A stretch of DNA of 64,000 bases from Maribacter huludaoensis (GCF_029350945.1 NZ_JARKMS010000008.1:50443-114442), one strand, 5' to 3'; counted from the stretch's first letter, positions 45,546-57,600 are shown. Notes: generated by a model from the sequence alone, not told the origin. Program-made: numbers and translations.

Positions 45546-46889
45546 TTATTTTAAAAGATCAAGCATATAATCTTCTACTTCTTTACTATCCCATTTTTCT
45601 GTAATACCAGGTATTTTCATAACTTCTTGCATAATTTTTTCTTGAGCATCACCCTCTGCAAGTGCTTCTACATAAGGTCTATTTGAAAAGGTTACCCTGC
45701 TGTACGCCGGCACCCATTTATCAGGATGTTTTGCCGCAAAATGTTTTTCAATTTTCTTTTGAAGCAAGAAATTTAGATCAGCTGTTTTACTGCTCATTTC
45801 CACAAAATTGCGATAACTTAATTCCGCAATGGCATCTGCATTGGGTTTTCGCTTTTCTTGATAGACTTCAAAAATACGTTGCCAGTCATCACCTAACTCC
45901 TGTATTATTTCGTCCAAGACAAAAATATCTTCAAACCCGGCATTCATACCTTGTCCGTAAAAAGGCACTACAGCATGCGCAGAATCGCCCACAAGGGCAA
46001 CTTTGTCCCAATAACTCCACGGGTAGCACTTCATGGTAACCATGGCACTGGTAGGGTTCTTAAAAAAGTCTTCGGTCAAATTCTCAATATCATCTTTAAC
46101 GTTAGGAAAATAAGTGTTGAAAAATTCTACCGCTTCCTTTTTAGTTTTCAAACTTTCAAAAGACACATCTCCTTCAAATGGCATAAACAACGTACAAGTA
46201 AAACTGCCATCTAAATTTGGCATTGCTATAAACATAAACTTACCGCGTGGCCAAATATGAAATGAGTTCTTATCCAATTTATGTGAGCCATCTTCATTTG
46301 CAGGTATGGTCAATTCCTTATATCCTACATCAATGAAGTCCTGAGAATAATCGAACCTGCTACGTCTTTGCATTTTATGACGTACTCTTGAGAAAGCACC
46401 GTCACAACCAAAAACCAAATCAAAAGGATATTCTATCCACTCCCCTTTTTCGGTTTCTCCCGTATAAACTTTAGCTTCGGGTAAGTTAATATCCCAAACC
46501 TTCTCTTCAAAACGAAATTCTACCCCGTTCTTTTCGGCAAGATCGATCATGCGTCTATTTAGTACGCCACGAGATATGGACCAAATTGCTTCGCCATCTT
46601 TACCGTATTTTTGAAAATATTGTTCTTTTCCAATAACATGCATTGCCCTCTTATCCAAGGGTATGGCAATCTTTTTAATTTCTTCTTCAATACCAACGGC
46701 CTTCAATGCGTTCCAACCTCTATTGCTCATGGCAAGGTTTATAGATCTGCCTGAAAATTCCACGTTTCTAATATCAGGTCTGCGGTCAAATACCGTAATC
46801 TGATGTCCGTACCTTTTAAGATAGATGGCAAGCAAGGATCCTACCAAACCTGAGCCAATTATGGCAATATTCTTTTTTTTCTGGGTCAT
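45546..46889 (-). CDS. kmo: Kynurenine 3-monooxygenase
   Basis: FAD-dependent hydroxylase converting kynurenine to 3-hydroxykynurenine in tryptophan breakdown and the quinolinate route to NAD. FAD motif IAIIGSGLVGSLLAIYLKR, the second nucleotide motif LVGDSAHAVVPFYGQGMNAGFED and substrate-site GRSINLAMSNRG are present. 447 residues from the ATG at 46889; a TTG two codons earlier is possible. No other kynurenine-pathway gene lies within the window, so partners must be elsewhere. Confidence 0.93.
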   Translation of the reverse strand: MTQKKKNIAIIGSGLVGSLLAIYLKRYGHQITVFDRRPDIRNVEFSGRSINLAMSNRGWNALKAVGIEEEIKKIAIPLDKRAMHVIGKEQYFQKYGKDGEAIWSISRGVLNRRMIDLAEKNGVEFRFEEKVWDINLPEAKVYTGETEKGEWIEYPFDLVFGCDGAFSRVRHKMQRRSRFDYSQDFIDVGYKELTIPANEDGSHKLDKNSFHIWPRGKFMFIAMPNLDGSFTCTLFMPFEGDVSFESLKTKKEAVEFFNTYFPNVKDDIENLTEDFFKNPTSAMVTMKCYPWSYWDKVALVGDSAHAVVPFYGQGMNAGFEDIFVLDEIIQELGDDWQRIFEVYQEKRKPNADAIAELSYRNFVEMSSKTADLNFLLQKKIEKHFAAKHPDKWVPAYSRVTFSNRPYVEALAEGDAQEKIMQEVMKIPGITEKWDSKEVEDYMLDLLK

Positions 46890-47045
46890 GTACAAGGCTT
46901 TAAGCCAACATTAATTCAATGTTAAAAATAGGCAATTATACCCTAATCTCAGGTATTACTTAAACAAACTAAACAAATCATTTTATCTATTGAATTAAAT
47001 TTTTGTTTAAATTTTATATACTTTTATTGAACAAAATAAAATAAC

Positions 47046-47681
47046 TTGAAACATTTCACAAAAGAAAATCTATTAAACCTCCCAAGTAGATATAAAGCTC
47101 ATCTAATTAATAGTTGTACCGGTTATAAATCTGCTAATCTCATTGGTTCAAAATCCAGCTCTGGCACAAGCAATTTGGCTATTTTTAATTCTGTAGTGCA
47201 TATTGGTAGTTCCCCACCAATGCTAGGCTTTATCTTAAGGCCACTTACCGTAAAAAGAGACACTTATGCCAACTTTAAAGAGACTGGTTTTTTTACCATA
47301 AACCAGGTAAATACTACTATCATAGAAGATGCACACCATACGGCCGCAAGTTATGATGAGCAAATATCAGAGTTCTCCAAAACGAATTTGACCGAAACTT
47401 ATCTTGATAATTTTCAAGCTCCGTACGTTAAAGAAAGTGCCATTAAAATTGGTTGTAGCTACGTCAATGAATATGAAATAAAAGAGAACGGCTGTTTACT
47501 TATAATCGGCGCCATTGAGCATTTATACTTACCAGAGCAAATTCTTCAAAAGGATGGGTGGCTTTCTCTTGATAGAGCAGATACTGTTGCCATTAACGGT
47601 TTAGATGCTTACACATTACCAACACTTTTAGCCCGATTTGCATATGCCGAACCCGATGTACCGGTAAAATCCATAACATAA
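47046..47681 (+). CDS. Flavin reductase family protein
   Basis: FMN-binding split-barrel protein of 211 residues. Visible: [39 protein letters not shown], then [18 protein letters not shown]. It probably reduces or binds FMN. Start TTG at 47046: [15 protein letters not shown] is the usual N terminus and no ATG lies near it. The stop overlaps the ATG of the DUF2256 gene (TAATG), tying it to the photolyase-type genes downstream. Confidence 0.85.
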   Translation: MKHFTKENLLNLPSRYKAHLINSCTGYKSANLIGSKSSSGTSNLAIFNSVVHIGSSPPMLGFILRPLTVKRDTYANFKETGFFTINQVNTTIIEDAHHTAASYDEQISEFSKTNLTETYLDNFQAPYVKESAIKIGCSYVNEYEIKENGCLLIIGAIEHLYLPEQILQKDGWLSLDRADTVAINGLDAYTLPTLLARFAYAEPDVPVKSIT

Positions 47682-47824
47682 TGGCGCATAAAAAAATACA
47701 TCTTGCCACTAAAATTTGCATTACCTGTAAAAAACCGTTTACCTGGCGCAAAAAATGGGAACGTAACTGGGACGATGTAAGATACTGCGGCGAAAAATGT
47801 AGGCGCAATAAACTTAAAAAATAA
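47681..47824 (+). CDS. DUF2256 zinc-finger-like small protein
   Basis: 47-residue basic protein with [18 protein letters not shown] and YCGEKCRR, the two CxxC-type pairs and the PFxWRKKW core of DUF2256. It likely binds zinc; role unknown. The gene is very often next to cryptochrome/photolyase genes, as here. ATG at 47681 overlaps the flavin reductase stop; the photolyase-type gene begins 3 bp later. Confidence 0.92.
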   Translation: MAHKKIHLATKICITCKKPFTWRKKWERNWDDVRYCGEKCRRNKLKK

Positions 47825-47827
47825 GAG

Positions 47828-49126
47828 ATGAATAATCTAATTTGGTTTAGAAACGATTTAAGGGTGCAAGACAATTCTTCTATAGCTAATGCAATTAAAA
47901 AAGGTACAAAAGTCATTGGTTTCTATTGTTTTGAATCGCTTTTTTTTGAAACAGATGAATTCGAGTTTAAAAGAACAGAAAAGTATCGGGCAAAATTTTT
48001 AATTGAAACTGTTGCACAACTAAGACAAGAACTTGAAAAACTTCATATTCCGCTATTTATATATCACGGAAATTCAGCGGACCACCTACCCAATTTAATT
48101 CAGGAGCATGATATTTATTCCATTTTTTTACAAAAAGAATGGACTAGAGATGAGCAAGTTATAGTAGACAATGTAAAGAACAAGTTGGATCGTACTATTA
48201 ACTTTCATGAAGTATATGATCAATTTTTATTTCATCCAGATGATATACCTTACAACAGTTTTAACACTATTCCAGATGTTTTTACAAACTTTAGAAAAAA
48301 GTGCGAAGTCAATGTAAAGGTTAGACCAGTTGTACAGGTGTTTGGCAAATTACCCTCTAAAAATTTGATTGAAACGAATTGTAAAGTGCCAACTTTAGAA
48401 GACTTAGGTTTTAAAGATTTCCTTAGAAACGCCAACACAGCATTTCCTTTTAAAGGTGGTGAACTAGAAGCAACAAAACGGATACAGCATTATTTCTGGG
48501 AGACTAAAAAACTAAAATTTTATAAAAAAACAAGGAACGGATTAATTGGTATTGATTACAGTTCAAAATTATCTGCTTGGCTTGCAAACGGCAGTATTTC
48601 ACCAAGAACTATTTACTGGGAAATCTTGAAATTCGAAAAGGAAATCATTAAAAATCAAGATACTTATTGGCTAATCTTTGAATTGATCTGGAGAGATTAT
48701 TTTAAGTACATATCTCTAAAATACAATGATGTCATTTTTAAATTAGGTGGCATAGTAAACCGTACTTACGATCCTGTAACCAATGAGAAAGCTAAACATA
48801 CTTGGATCAATGGTTTAACTAAAGAACCATTTGTAAATGCCAATATGAAAGAGCTATTGGAAACCGGATGGATGAGCAATAGAGGTAGACAGAACGTAGC
48901 TAGTTTTTGGTCCAAAGAATTAGAACAAGACTGGCGTATGGGCGCTGCCTATTTTGAAAGTATGCTTATAGATTATGATGTACACAGTAATTGGGGAAAC
49001 TGGATGTATGCTAGCGGGGTAGGCAACGATCCAAGAAACCGCAAATTCAACATTAAGTTACAAGCGGAAAGGTATGATGCTACAGGCAAATACCAACGAT
49101 TATGGTTACAGGAAAAATTATTTTAG
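47828..49126 (+). CDS. Cryptochrome DASH-type photolyase
   Basis: 432-residue flavoprotein of the cryptochrome/photolyase family. N-terminal antenna domain (IWFRNDLRVQDNSSI, VIGFYCFE), the DASH-type FLFHPDDIPYNSF loop and the C-terminal FAD domain (TGWMSNRGRQNVASF, WRMGAAYFESMLIDYDVHSN, WMYASGVGNDPRNRKFN). DASH proteins repair pyrimidine dimers in single-stranded or looped DNA and may signal light. Third gene of the run that starts with the flavin reductase. Confidence 0.93.
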   Translation: MNNLIWFRNDLRVQDNSSIANAIKKGTKVIGFYCFESLFFETDEFEFKRTEKYRAKFLIETVAQLRQELEKLHIPLFIYHGNSADHLPNLIQEHDIYSIFLQKEWTRDEQVIVDNVKNKLDRTINFHEVYDQFLFHPDDIPYNSFNTIPDVFTNFRKKCEVNVKVRPVVQVFGKLPSKNLIETNCKVPTLEDLGFKDFLRNANTAFPFKGGELEATKRIQHYFWETKKLKFYKKTRNGLIGIDYSSKLSAWLANGSISPRTIYWEILKFEKEIIKNQDTYWLIFELIWRDYFKYISLKYNDVIFKLGGIVNRTYDPVTNEKAKHTWINGLTKEPFVNANMKELLETGWMSNRGRQNVASFWSKELEQDWRMGAAYFESMLIDYDVHSNWGNWMYASGVGNDPRNRKFNIKLQAERYDATGKYQRLWLQEKLF

Positions 49127-49151
49127 TTCAACCTAAAAAAACAAACTGAAA

Positions 49152-50684
49152 ATGAAAATAGTACGCTTAATTTTAGGTGACCAATTAAATCAAAAACACT
49201 CTTGGTTCAAAGAGGTCAATAATGACGTTACCTACGTCATGGCCGAAATGAGACAGGAAACAGACTATGTTAAACATCATGTTCAAAAAGTAGTCGCCTT
49301 CTTTTTAGCAATGAGAAGTTTTAAAGAAGATCTGTCCGCTAAGGGCCATAATTTCATTTATTACAAATTGAACGATGATAACAACCCACAGCAATTAGGG
49401 CAAATCATATCAAATACAATACTTAACACGAAGGCCAACAAATTTGAGTATTTGCTACCTGATGAATATAGACTGGACCAACAACTAGTAGAAATTTGTA
49501 ACACTTTAAACGTTGACACCGCTAGTTATGATACTGAACATTTTTATACTACCAGATTTGAGTTAAAAGATTTCTATAAAGGTAAAAAGCAGATGGTTAT
49601 GGAAAGCTTTTATAGGATGATGCGTAAAAAGTATAGTATCATGGTCACCAACGACCAACCTGAAGGGGGCAAATGGAATTATGACCAAAGCAATAGGAAT
49701 AAATGGAAAGGCAAGACCCCAATTCCAAAAGAAATAGAATTTCCTAAGAAGGTTGAAGATATCATTCAATTATTAAAAGATAAAAACGTTCAAACATTTG
49801 GTACTATAGATTCAACAAATTTTCCATGGCCGGTAACACGAGAGGAGTGCTTGAACACCTTAGATTATTTCTGTAAAGATCTATTGCCACATTTTGGAGA
49901 TTATCAAGATGCTATGCATACTGACGAAAAATTTCTTTTCCATTCACGCTTATCATTTGCTATGAATGCTAAAATATTGGCGCCCAATGAAGTCATAAAT
50001 GCAGTGTTAGATCATTTTTACGATAAAGCTAACGATATTAAAATATCTCAAGTTGAAGGTTTTATACGGCAAATTTTGGGGTGGAGAGAATATATGCGAG
50101 GTATATACTGGAAAGAAATGCCCGGGTACAAAAGTCTAAATAGCTTAAATAATAAAAATAAATTACCAGAATTCTTTTGGACGGGCAATACAAAAATGAA
50201 TTGCCTTAAAAAATCTATAGGTCAAAGTCTAGATAATTCTTATGCCCACCATATACAAAGGCTAATGGTTATTGGCAATTTTGCCCTACTAACGCAGATT
50301 GACCCCAATGAGGTGGATCAATGGTACCTAGGTGTTTATATTGATGCTATTGAATGGGTAGAAATTACCAATACAAGGGGTATGAGCCAATTTGCAGACG
50401 GTGGCATTGTTGCCACCAAACCATATGTAAGTAGCGCCAACTACATAAATAAAATGAGTAATTACTGCGGTAAGTGTCATTATAGCCACACTAAAAAGTT
50501 AGGGGAAAATGCCTGCCCGTTCAACTCATTATATTGGAATTTTCTCTCTGATAAAAAGAAACACTTTAAAGACAATCAACGTATGAGCATGATGATGGCT
50601 CTTTTAGATAAAATGGAGGGCAATAAACTTGCAGAAATTCAAAAAAGGGCCTCTTATATCATTGATAATTTAGATGAGTTTTAA
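49152..50684 (+). CDS. Iron-sulfur bacterial cryptochrome/photolyase (FeS-BCP)
   Basis: 510-residue PhrB-type (6-4) photolyase family protein. N terminus IVRLILGDQLNQKHSWF is typical. Four cysteines, 351 (MNCLKK), 439 and 442 (YCGKC) and 455 (ACPFN), fit the 4Fe-4S ligands of Agrobacterium PhrB with a one-residue shift. FAD-site sequences such as EGFIRQILGWREYMRGIYW and GMSQFADGGIVATKPYVSS are present. Members carry a lumazine antenna. It probably repairs (6-4) photoproducts. Last gene of the light-related run; terminator downstream. Confidence 0.93.
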   Translation: MKIVRLILGDQLNQKHSWFKEVNNDVTYVMAEMRQETDYVKHHVQKVVAFFLAMRSFKEDLSAKGHNFIYYKLNDDNNPQQLGQIISNTILNTKANKFEYLLPDEYRLDQQLVEICNTLNVDTASYDTEHFYTTRFELKDFYKGKKQMVMESFYRMMRKKYSIMVTNDQPEGGKWNYDQSNRNKWKGKTPIPKEIEFPKKVEDIIQLLKDKNVQTFGTIDSTNFPWPVTREECLNTLDYFCKDLLPHFGDYQDAMHTDEKFLFHSRLSFAMNAKILAPNEVINAVLDHFYDKANDIKISQVEGFIRQILGWREYMRGIYWKEMPGYKSLNSLNNKNKLPEFFWTGNTKMNCLKKSIGQSLDNSYAHHIQRLMVIGNFALLTQIDPNEVDQWYLGVYIDAIEWVEITNTRGMSQFADGGIVATKPYVSSANYINKMSNYCGKCHYSHTKKLGENACPFNSLYWNFLSDKKKHFKDNQRMSMMMALLDKMEGNKLAEIQKRASYIIDNLDEF

Positions 50685-50780
50685 TAGAAAATTAAAGTCA
50701 AATTAACATTGGTACCGTGGCTGATTTTTACTTTTATAGTATAAAATAACGCGAACATTCCGCAAAAGCGTCTATATATA

Positions 50781-50816
50781 AAAAGCACCTTTTCAATCTT
50801 ATGAAAAGGTGTTTTT
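50781..50816 (+). terminator. Terminator of the photolyase run
   Basis: AAAAGCACCTTTTCA with TGAAAAGGTGTTTTT (one G-U pair), T-run at the end, about 100 bp past the FeS-BCP stop. Confidence 0.8.
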
Positions 50817-51400
50817 GATTACAGTTATTTTAAAAGATTTTATTGCTGACCAACTAATCTATTCAGTAAATAAGAATTGAGCAAACTGGCTGAAACTATA
50901 GGTTTTATCGGTGAACTGCATAGACTTAATTTTATCACTCTTTAACATCAATTTTAACAGTCTACAACAATTAAAAATTAAGTGTTAAATGCACTTTTAA
51001 TGTCATTTCTTTAAATTTCCTTATATATATTTCATTTTAAATAATTGATTATCAACAATTTATGTAGAAATAGATATTTACTTAAGTTCTTGCCTGAACA
51101 CATCTGAAAGAAAAGGATTACAATGCATATACCACACAATAACACCGCTACACAACAAGAATTAAATATTTGCAAGGTATCACCGTTATTTTGCCAAAGT
51201 ATGTTCATCGACAAATGATGTCGTGTGGACTATAAAATTTAGTTTTTCAACAGCAACGTTCTAATTTTGTTTTAGAATTAGATCCCAAATCTGTTCTAAA
51301 ACTTTTCTTAACCTACTAGCCAATAATGTTTTGCAAAGAACTTGCACACGTTATTGATAAGGTTAAGTATTAAAACTAAGAATTAAACTTAACCATTATT
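50817..51400. promoter_or_regulatory. Long AT-rich leader ahead of the giant-protein operon
   Basis: About 580 bp without a convincing gene. It holds several inverted repeats: CGACA/TGTCG (51209-51223), TCTAATT/AATTAGA (51260-51282) and GGTTAAGT/ACTTAACC (51361-51368 and 51387-51394). TAATTTTG at 51262-51269 fits a -7 element without clear -33. A short reading on the minus strand (51032-51214) is not protein-like. The region probably contains the promoter and leader of the following genes. Confidence 0.5.
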
Positions 51401-51667
51401 ATGAAGTCAACTTACACTTCTAATCACATCATTGCCCACTACAGAAAATCATTTTCTGAATTCCCTATTACCGGAATGAATGAAGCATCACCTTGTTTCA
51501 ACAATGTATTCTATACTTCAAATGAATGTGAATGTTATGTTGACCGCTCTAATAATAGAATTAAAGCTATGCCGATCATTGACCAAAACTCTTCGAAAAA
51601 ATCACTCGTAAAAAACAGTTTTGTTTTCTCTAATCATACAATTTCAACTCACCTAAAGAACCTATAA
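51401..51667 (+). CDS. Hypothetical small protein coupled to the giant ORF
   Basis: 88 residues, not recognised. It has no signal peptide and no membrane helix; Ser, Asn, Lys and three Cys (SPCFNN, NECECYV) stand out. Its TAA overlaps the ATG of the giant ORF (TAATG), which favours translational coupling. It could be a regulator or leader peptide, or a chance ORF in the leader. The start ATG is 6 bp after an inverted repeat. Confidence 0.45.
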   Translation: MKSTYTSNHIIAHYRKSFSEFPITGMNEASPCFNNVFYTSNECECYVDRSNNRIKAMPIIDQNSSKKSLVKNSFVFSNHTISTHLKNL

Positions 51668-54600
51668 TGAAAAAATCAACTTTCATAAAATCGACGTTTT
51701 TTCTATTTGTCATTTGGTTCTTTATAGGATCTGCAAACATTTTGGCACAAACATTTTCTGTGTCGGATGCAAGTGCAAACGAGGGATCCAATATGACCTT
51801 TACCGTCACTTCCAGTACGCCATTAACAGGGAACTATACTTTTGATATAGCCTATACACCAGGAAGTGCAAGTACCGCGGACTTTAATGGACCTACTACG
51901 GTGACACTTGGCTTTTTGTTAAGTACTAGTAGAACCTTTACTGTTGAAGCCTTAAATGATGATTGGGTAGAAGAAACCCAACAGGACTTTACACTTACCC
52001 TAAGTGACCCATCTGGATCTTATTCTTTTTCAGATGCTACAGCTACAGGTACCGTTATAGATACTGATGTAGCTTATGTAACTGGTGGCAATTACGATAT
52101 TACAGAAGGTGATGAAATACAATATATTTTAAGATTATCTAACGGAACAAATACGGGAGGGCAACAATATGTTGGTATTGAAGATACATACAATGTTGAC
52201 TTCTCGGTAGAAACTTCACCCAGTTCAACAAGTCCGGCAACAGATGGCTCCGATTTTAACGCGTTTACAACTACGGTAACTTTTCCTGCGGGCTCAGTAC
52301 CGGGAACAGAAATAGTTATACCTATACCTACAATTAACAATAATATTGTAGAACCTTCTGAAGAGTTTAACGGGGTAAAATCCACAAATGCAGCAGAAGC
52401 TACAAAATATGGTTCATCACCTTCTAGAGTAAGTATAAATACGGAACGCTCTGCTTTACGTATTCATGACAATGATGTAGCTACTATTAATTTGAGCAAT
52501 AGTACAGTATTAGAATCTGTAGGTAACGCTACAATTACTTTTACACTGAACGGAGAAGTTCAAGATAATTTTAGAATTAATTACGATACTTCCGATAATA
52601 CCGCCTTTGAAACTTCAGATTATGACCAAACAGATGGTTTTCTAAATTTTAACGGTTCAGACCTTCAAAACTTTTCAATAAATTTTAGCGTAATCGATGA
52701 TACAGTCATTGAACCTACCGAATTTTTTACGGTAGTTCCATCATACACGCCAGATGCCAATACCATGACCAACTATGTGCCACAAAACATTGTTTTTGCT
52801 GCCAACGAAGGTCAAATAACAATTACAGATGATGATTTGGATACTGATTTTGATGGTGTTAACGATTTAGTAGATGAGGACGATGATAACGATGGTATTA
52901 CTGATGTTAATGAAGGATCGGGAGATGCCGATGGAGATTCTATTATAGACAGCTTAGATTCCGATTCTGATAATGACGGTTGCCCGGATGCTGTAGAAGC
53001 TGGTCATACTGACCCTGATGACGACGGCTATTTAGGCACATCACCTTTTTCAGTAACCTCAACAGGTCTAGTAATCGGTCAAGGTGGTTATACTGGTACC
53101 GACAGTAAAGTTACAACGGCATTCCAAAATGTAACTATAACATTACAACCTAGTGATGCAGTAGCCAATTTAGGCGACACCGTAACTTACACTACCGCTG
53201 TAAATGGAACCGGACTTACCTACCAATGGGATGTAAGTAATGATGATGGAGCTACTTGGTCAGCGATTGCCAATGGCGGAGTGTATTCAGGTGCCACCAC
53301 CACAACACTTACCCTAACCAATATCACTAGCACCCAGAGTGGAAATCAATACCGTTTTAGTGCTTTTGATAGTGAGAACCTGTGTACTCCATATACATAC
53401 TCTAATCCAGTAGATTTATTTATTAGACCAAACATTACTATTGCAGATGCTTCTGCAGATGAAGGTAACAGTCTAAATTTTGCCGTAACTCTTTCGCATG
53501 CTGTTAATGAAGTGGTAAGCTTCAACCTAACCTACATAGATAACTCTACAACAAGTGCAGATTATACGGCATTGACCAGTTTTTCAATACCAAGTAATAC
53601 CCTAACCACAAGCATAGCTATACCAGCTTTAGATGATAACACTATTGAAGTTGATGAAGATTTCACCTTGGGTATGACCAACGGGTCTTCAAATGCAGGA
53701 GATATTACGGACACCGCTATTGGAACTATTAGAAATATAAATACACCTTCTGCCGGTGACGGTATTTCAATTGCCGGTTTTTCAGTGGAAGAAAATATAC
53801 CTAGCACAAGCTTTGCCCTAACCTATACAGGGCCAACTGTCCAAGACCCTTTTACCATAGATTATGCTATTACGGATATTAGTACAACAAATGGTTCTGA
53901 TTACAATATTGCTACCGGTCAAATAACTTTCCCGGCTAATACACAAAATAATGATGTTGTCAACTTAACCGTTGCCATTACGGATGATACTATTGTAGAA
54001 GGTGATGAAAGTTTTAGTATAGCATTGACCACTATTTCAAATACCAATTTATCTATAGTAAATGGTAACGCTACCGGAGTTATTGAAGATAACGATACTA
54101 ATACCTCTACCGGTTTATCTGTTGCAGACTTTTCAATAAACGAAGATCTTGGTACGGCAAATTTTGTGGTTACCTATAACGGTGGTAATGTAAAAGATGC
54201 TTTTAATGCAGATTATACGATCAGCAATGGTTCTGCCATAAGAGACTTAGATTACACGGTAACATCTATGACCGGCAATATTGCCTTCCCGGCAGGTACA
54301 ATCTCAGGTAATTCTCAAAATATTGCCATAACACTTTTAACAGATGATATTATTGAAGGCAACGAAGACTTGACTATTCAATTATCAAATTCATCTACCC
54401 CCCTGATCAATTTAGTTGATCCAGATGCTATTGGTACTATTGTTGACCAGGATGTTAAGACTACGACTACAGGATTAAACGTAGCAGATATTACAGTTGA
54501 TGAAAACGTAGGAACTACAAATTTTGCCGTTACCTATAACGGTGCGGATGTTCAAGAATCTTTTACCGTAGATTTTAATATTACCCCACTTACTGCAACA

Positions 54601-57600
54601 AGCGGTGATGATTATAGAGGTAACCCACAACTTAACGGTACAATTACATTTCCTGCAGGTACAGAAGACGGTGACATTGTCAATATAAGTTTTATTGTGG
54701 AAGAAGATACCATTATAGAGGATGATGAAACCTTAAATATTGAATTATCCAATTTATCTACAACACTTATAAATTTGGTAGATGGTACCGCTGTTGCCAC
54801 TATTGTGGACAATGACATTAAAACAGCCACAACAGGTTTAAGCGTATCGGATTTTAATGTAATTGAAAATGCAGGTACTACTACATTTACCGTAACATAT
54901 GAAGGTGCAGATGTACAAGATGAATTTACCGTAGATTATGCCATTACGGATGGTACCGCTTCTGAGGGTAAAGATTATACCACAACGCCATCAACACTAT
55001 TGAGCGGACAATTAACCTTTTCCGCAAATACCACAAATGGTAACAGCCAATCTATAACTGTAGATATTTTAGAGGATAGTTTTATTGAAGCTACCGAAGA
55101 TTTAAATATTCAGCTTTCAAACCTATCAACTTCTTTAATAAATATTGTAGACCCAACGGGTACAGGTACTATTACTGATAATGATAATACTGCTACAAGT
55201 GGTATTGATTTTCAAAATGCTACGGTAACAGTTGTTGAAGGAGATCCTACGGACAATGTTACCGCTACCTTTGTTGTAGAATTTATTGGAGATATTGATA
55301 CTGGAGAATCTATTGAAGTTGACTACTTTGTTAACAATGGCACTGCCAATAACGCAACAGATTTCAATCCTAATGCTACCATAGAAACCCTAGTTTTTAC
55401 CAATACCGCTAAAACACAAAACATTGTTGTTCCGATCATTAGTGACAATGTTATTGAAAATGAGGAAGATTTCTTTGTAAACTTGGTAGCTATACGTTCT
55501 AATGTTGGTATTAACATATTGAACAACCAAGCCAGAGGTGTCATTACCGATGATGATGGCGGTGCAGTTTCAGTTGCCGGTTTTAGTATTATAGAACAAA
55601 CAAATGGCATTAATTTCGATGTTACCTATACTGGCGATAGAATTAACGGTGGTTTTACTTTAGATTATGCCATTACAGATATTTCAACTACCGTTAACGA
55701 TGATTATACTTTGACCACGGACCCGTTAACGACAGGTACTTTAACTTTTACAGGTGTAAACAATGAGGTGCGTTCTGTTCAAATTAATGTTGTGGGCGAT
55801 GATTTCATAGAAAACAATGAAGATTTAAGAATAACACTTTCAAATCCGTCCTCTACTAAGATTACGATTTCCAATGCTGATGCAATCGGTACTATTACAA
55901 ATGATGATAGTGGTTCAATTGAGGTTACCGGGTTTACGGAAGATGAGCTTAATACGACTACTAATTTTGATGTTACCTACACCGGTAACCCAGTAAATGG
56001 TGGTTTTACGGCAACTTATGAAATCACGGATAATACCACTACTGCTGGTAATGATTATTCGGCAACCTTGACCGGAACACTTAATTTTACAGGTGCGGCA
56101 ACTGAAACTATTCAAGTTCCCGTGACAATTATTCAAGATGCAATTATTGAAGGTGATGAAACTTTAAGACTTACCATAACTTCAGTTTCACCTAGTATAA
56201 TAACAGCTACTACCCCAACTGCTATTGGTACAATTTTGGACATAAACCATTTACCGACTGCCGTAGATGATTCTTTTGTTGTATTCCAAAACCAGAGTAC
56301 TATCAATATTACAATATTGGACAATGATGATTATGGTTTTGACGGCCCTGCCGCTACCAATGCATTACAAATAGTAAACAACCCAATAAACGGTACGGTT
56401 ACACTTAGAAATAACGGTACTCCCGGTGATGCTACCGATGATTATTTTGAATACCAGCCTAGTGCTTCTTTTAATGGCAACGATTCTTTTAGATATAAAA
56501 TAGTAGATTCTAACGGATCGGAAGATGAGGCCGTTGTCAACATATTCGTTAACGACACCAACCTTAAAAAGGATTTTGAAATTCGTTATTCCGGTAGTAT
56601 AAATGGTGATTTCACCATGATCGCCAACAACGTTCTTTCAAGAAATTCTACAGGGAATTATAATGGAGAAGAAGGTAACCATGATTTTAATGATAACGTA
56701 TTTGTCGATATAGATTCTGACCCTACCACCTTTAATTCTACCAGTGCAAATTTAGCCAACCCAGAGCCTAGCTTAAGTTGTTTAAATATTAAAAAGGCAT
56801 ATCTATACTGGGCGGCGGCAGACAAAGAATATGATGGTACTACCGGTGGCGGTGCAACAGAACCTTCTTGGAACTATGACCAAGTAAAATTAATGCTACC
56901 TGGGCAATCATCTTATACGACTGTATCTGCCGATGAGGTAATTTATAGAGGTAGAAACGATCATTTTCAAAACGACCCTTATGTGTGTGTTAAGGATATT
57001 ACCGATGATATCAACGCACTTTCTACTCCTTTTGGATCTTACCAAGTAGGTAACATAAAGGCTACAGAAATGGATTTACGTTCTCATGGTATAGCTAACG
57101 TTACAGGTACTTCTGGTGGATGGCAAATAGTGTTTGTGTATGAAAATGTGTCCTTAGACCCTAAAAATATTACATTATATGACGGTTATGTTCACACGTT
57201 CGCGTCTAATGGTGCAGGTGAAACCGAATTTAACTTTAGTGGTTTTGAAACTATTCCTAACGGTACAATAAACGCCAATGTAATGTTAGGTGCCTTAGAA
57301 GGTGACCGTGACCTTACAGGTGACCAATTATTGATTTTTGACACCGCTAACAATTGGTCTAAACTATCTACAACATTAAGAGACGAAGATAACTTCTTCA
57401 ATAGCCGTATTACTATAGACGGATTAAATTACGTAGATAGAAATGCTGCAAGTACAAACACTTTAGGTTTTGATGCTACCGTATTCCCTTTGGCAAATAC
57501 TGCAAACAGATATATTGACAACGACCAAACTTTTGCCCGTTTTAAAATTACCACAGATCAAGAATCGTACGGTCTATATTTAATGGGACTAAGTGTTGAT

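Noticed and set aside
51032..51214. 60-residue minus-strand reading with a hydrophobic middle
   Set aside because: No promoter, no family resemblance, and it lies in an AT-rich leader where chance readings are common.
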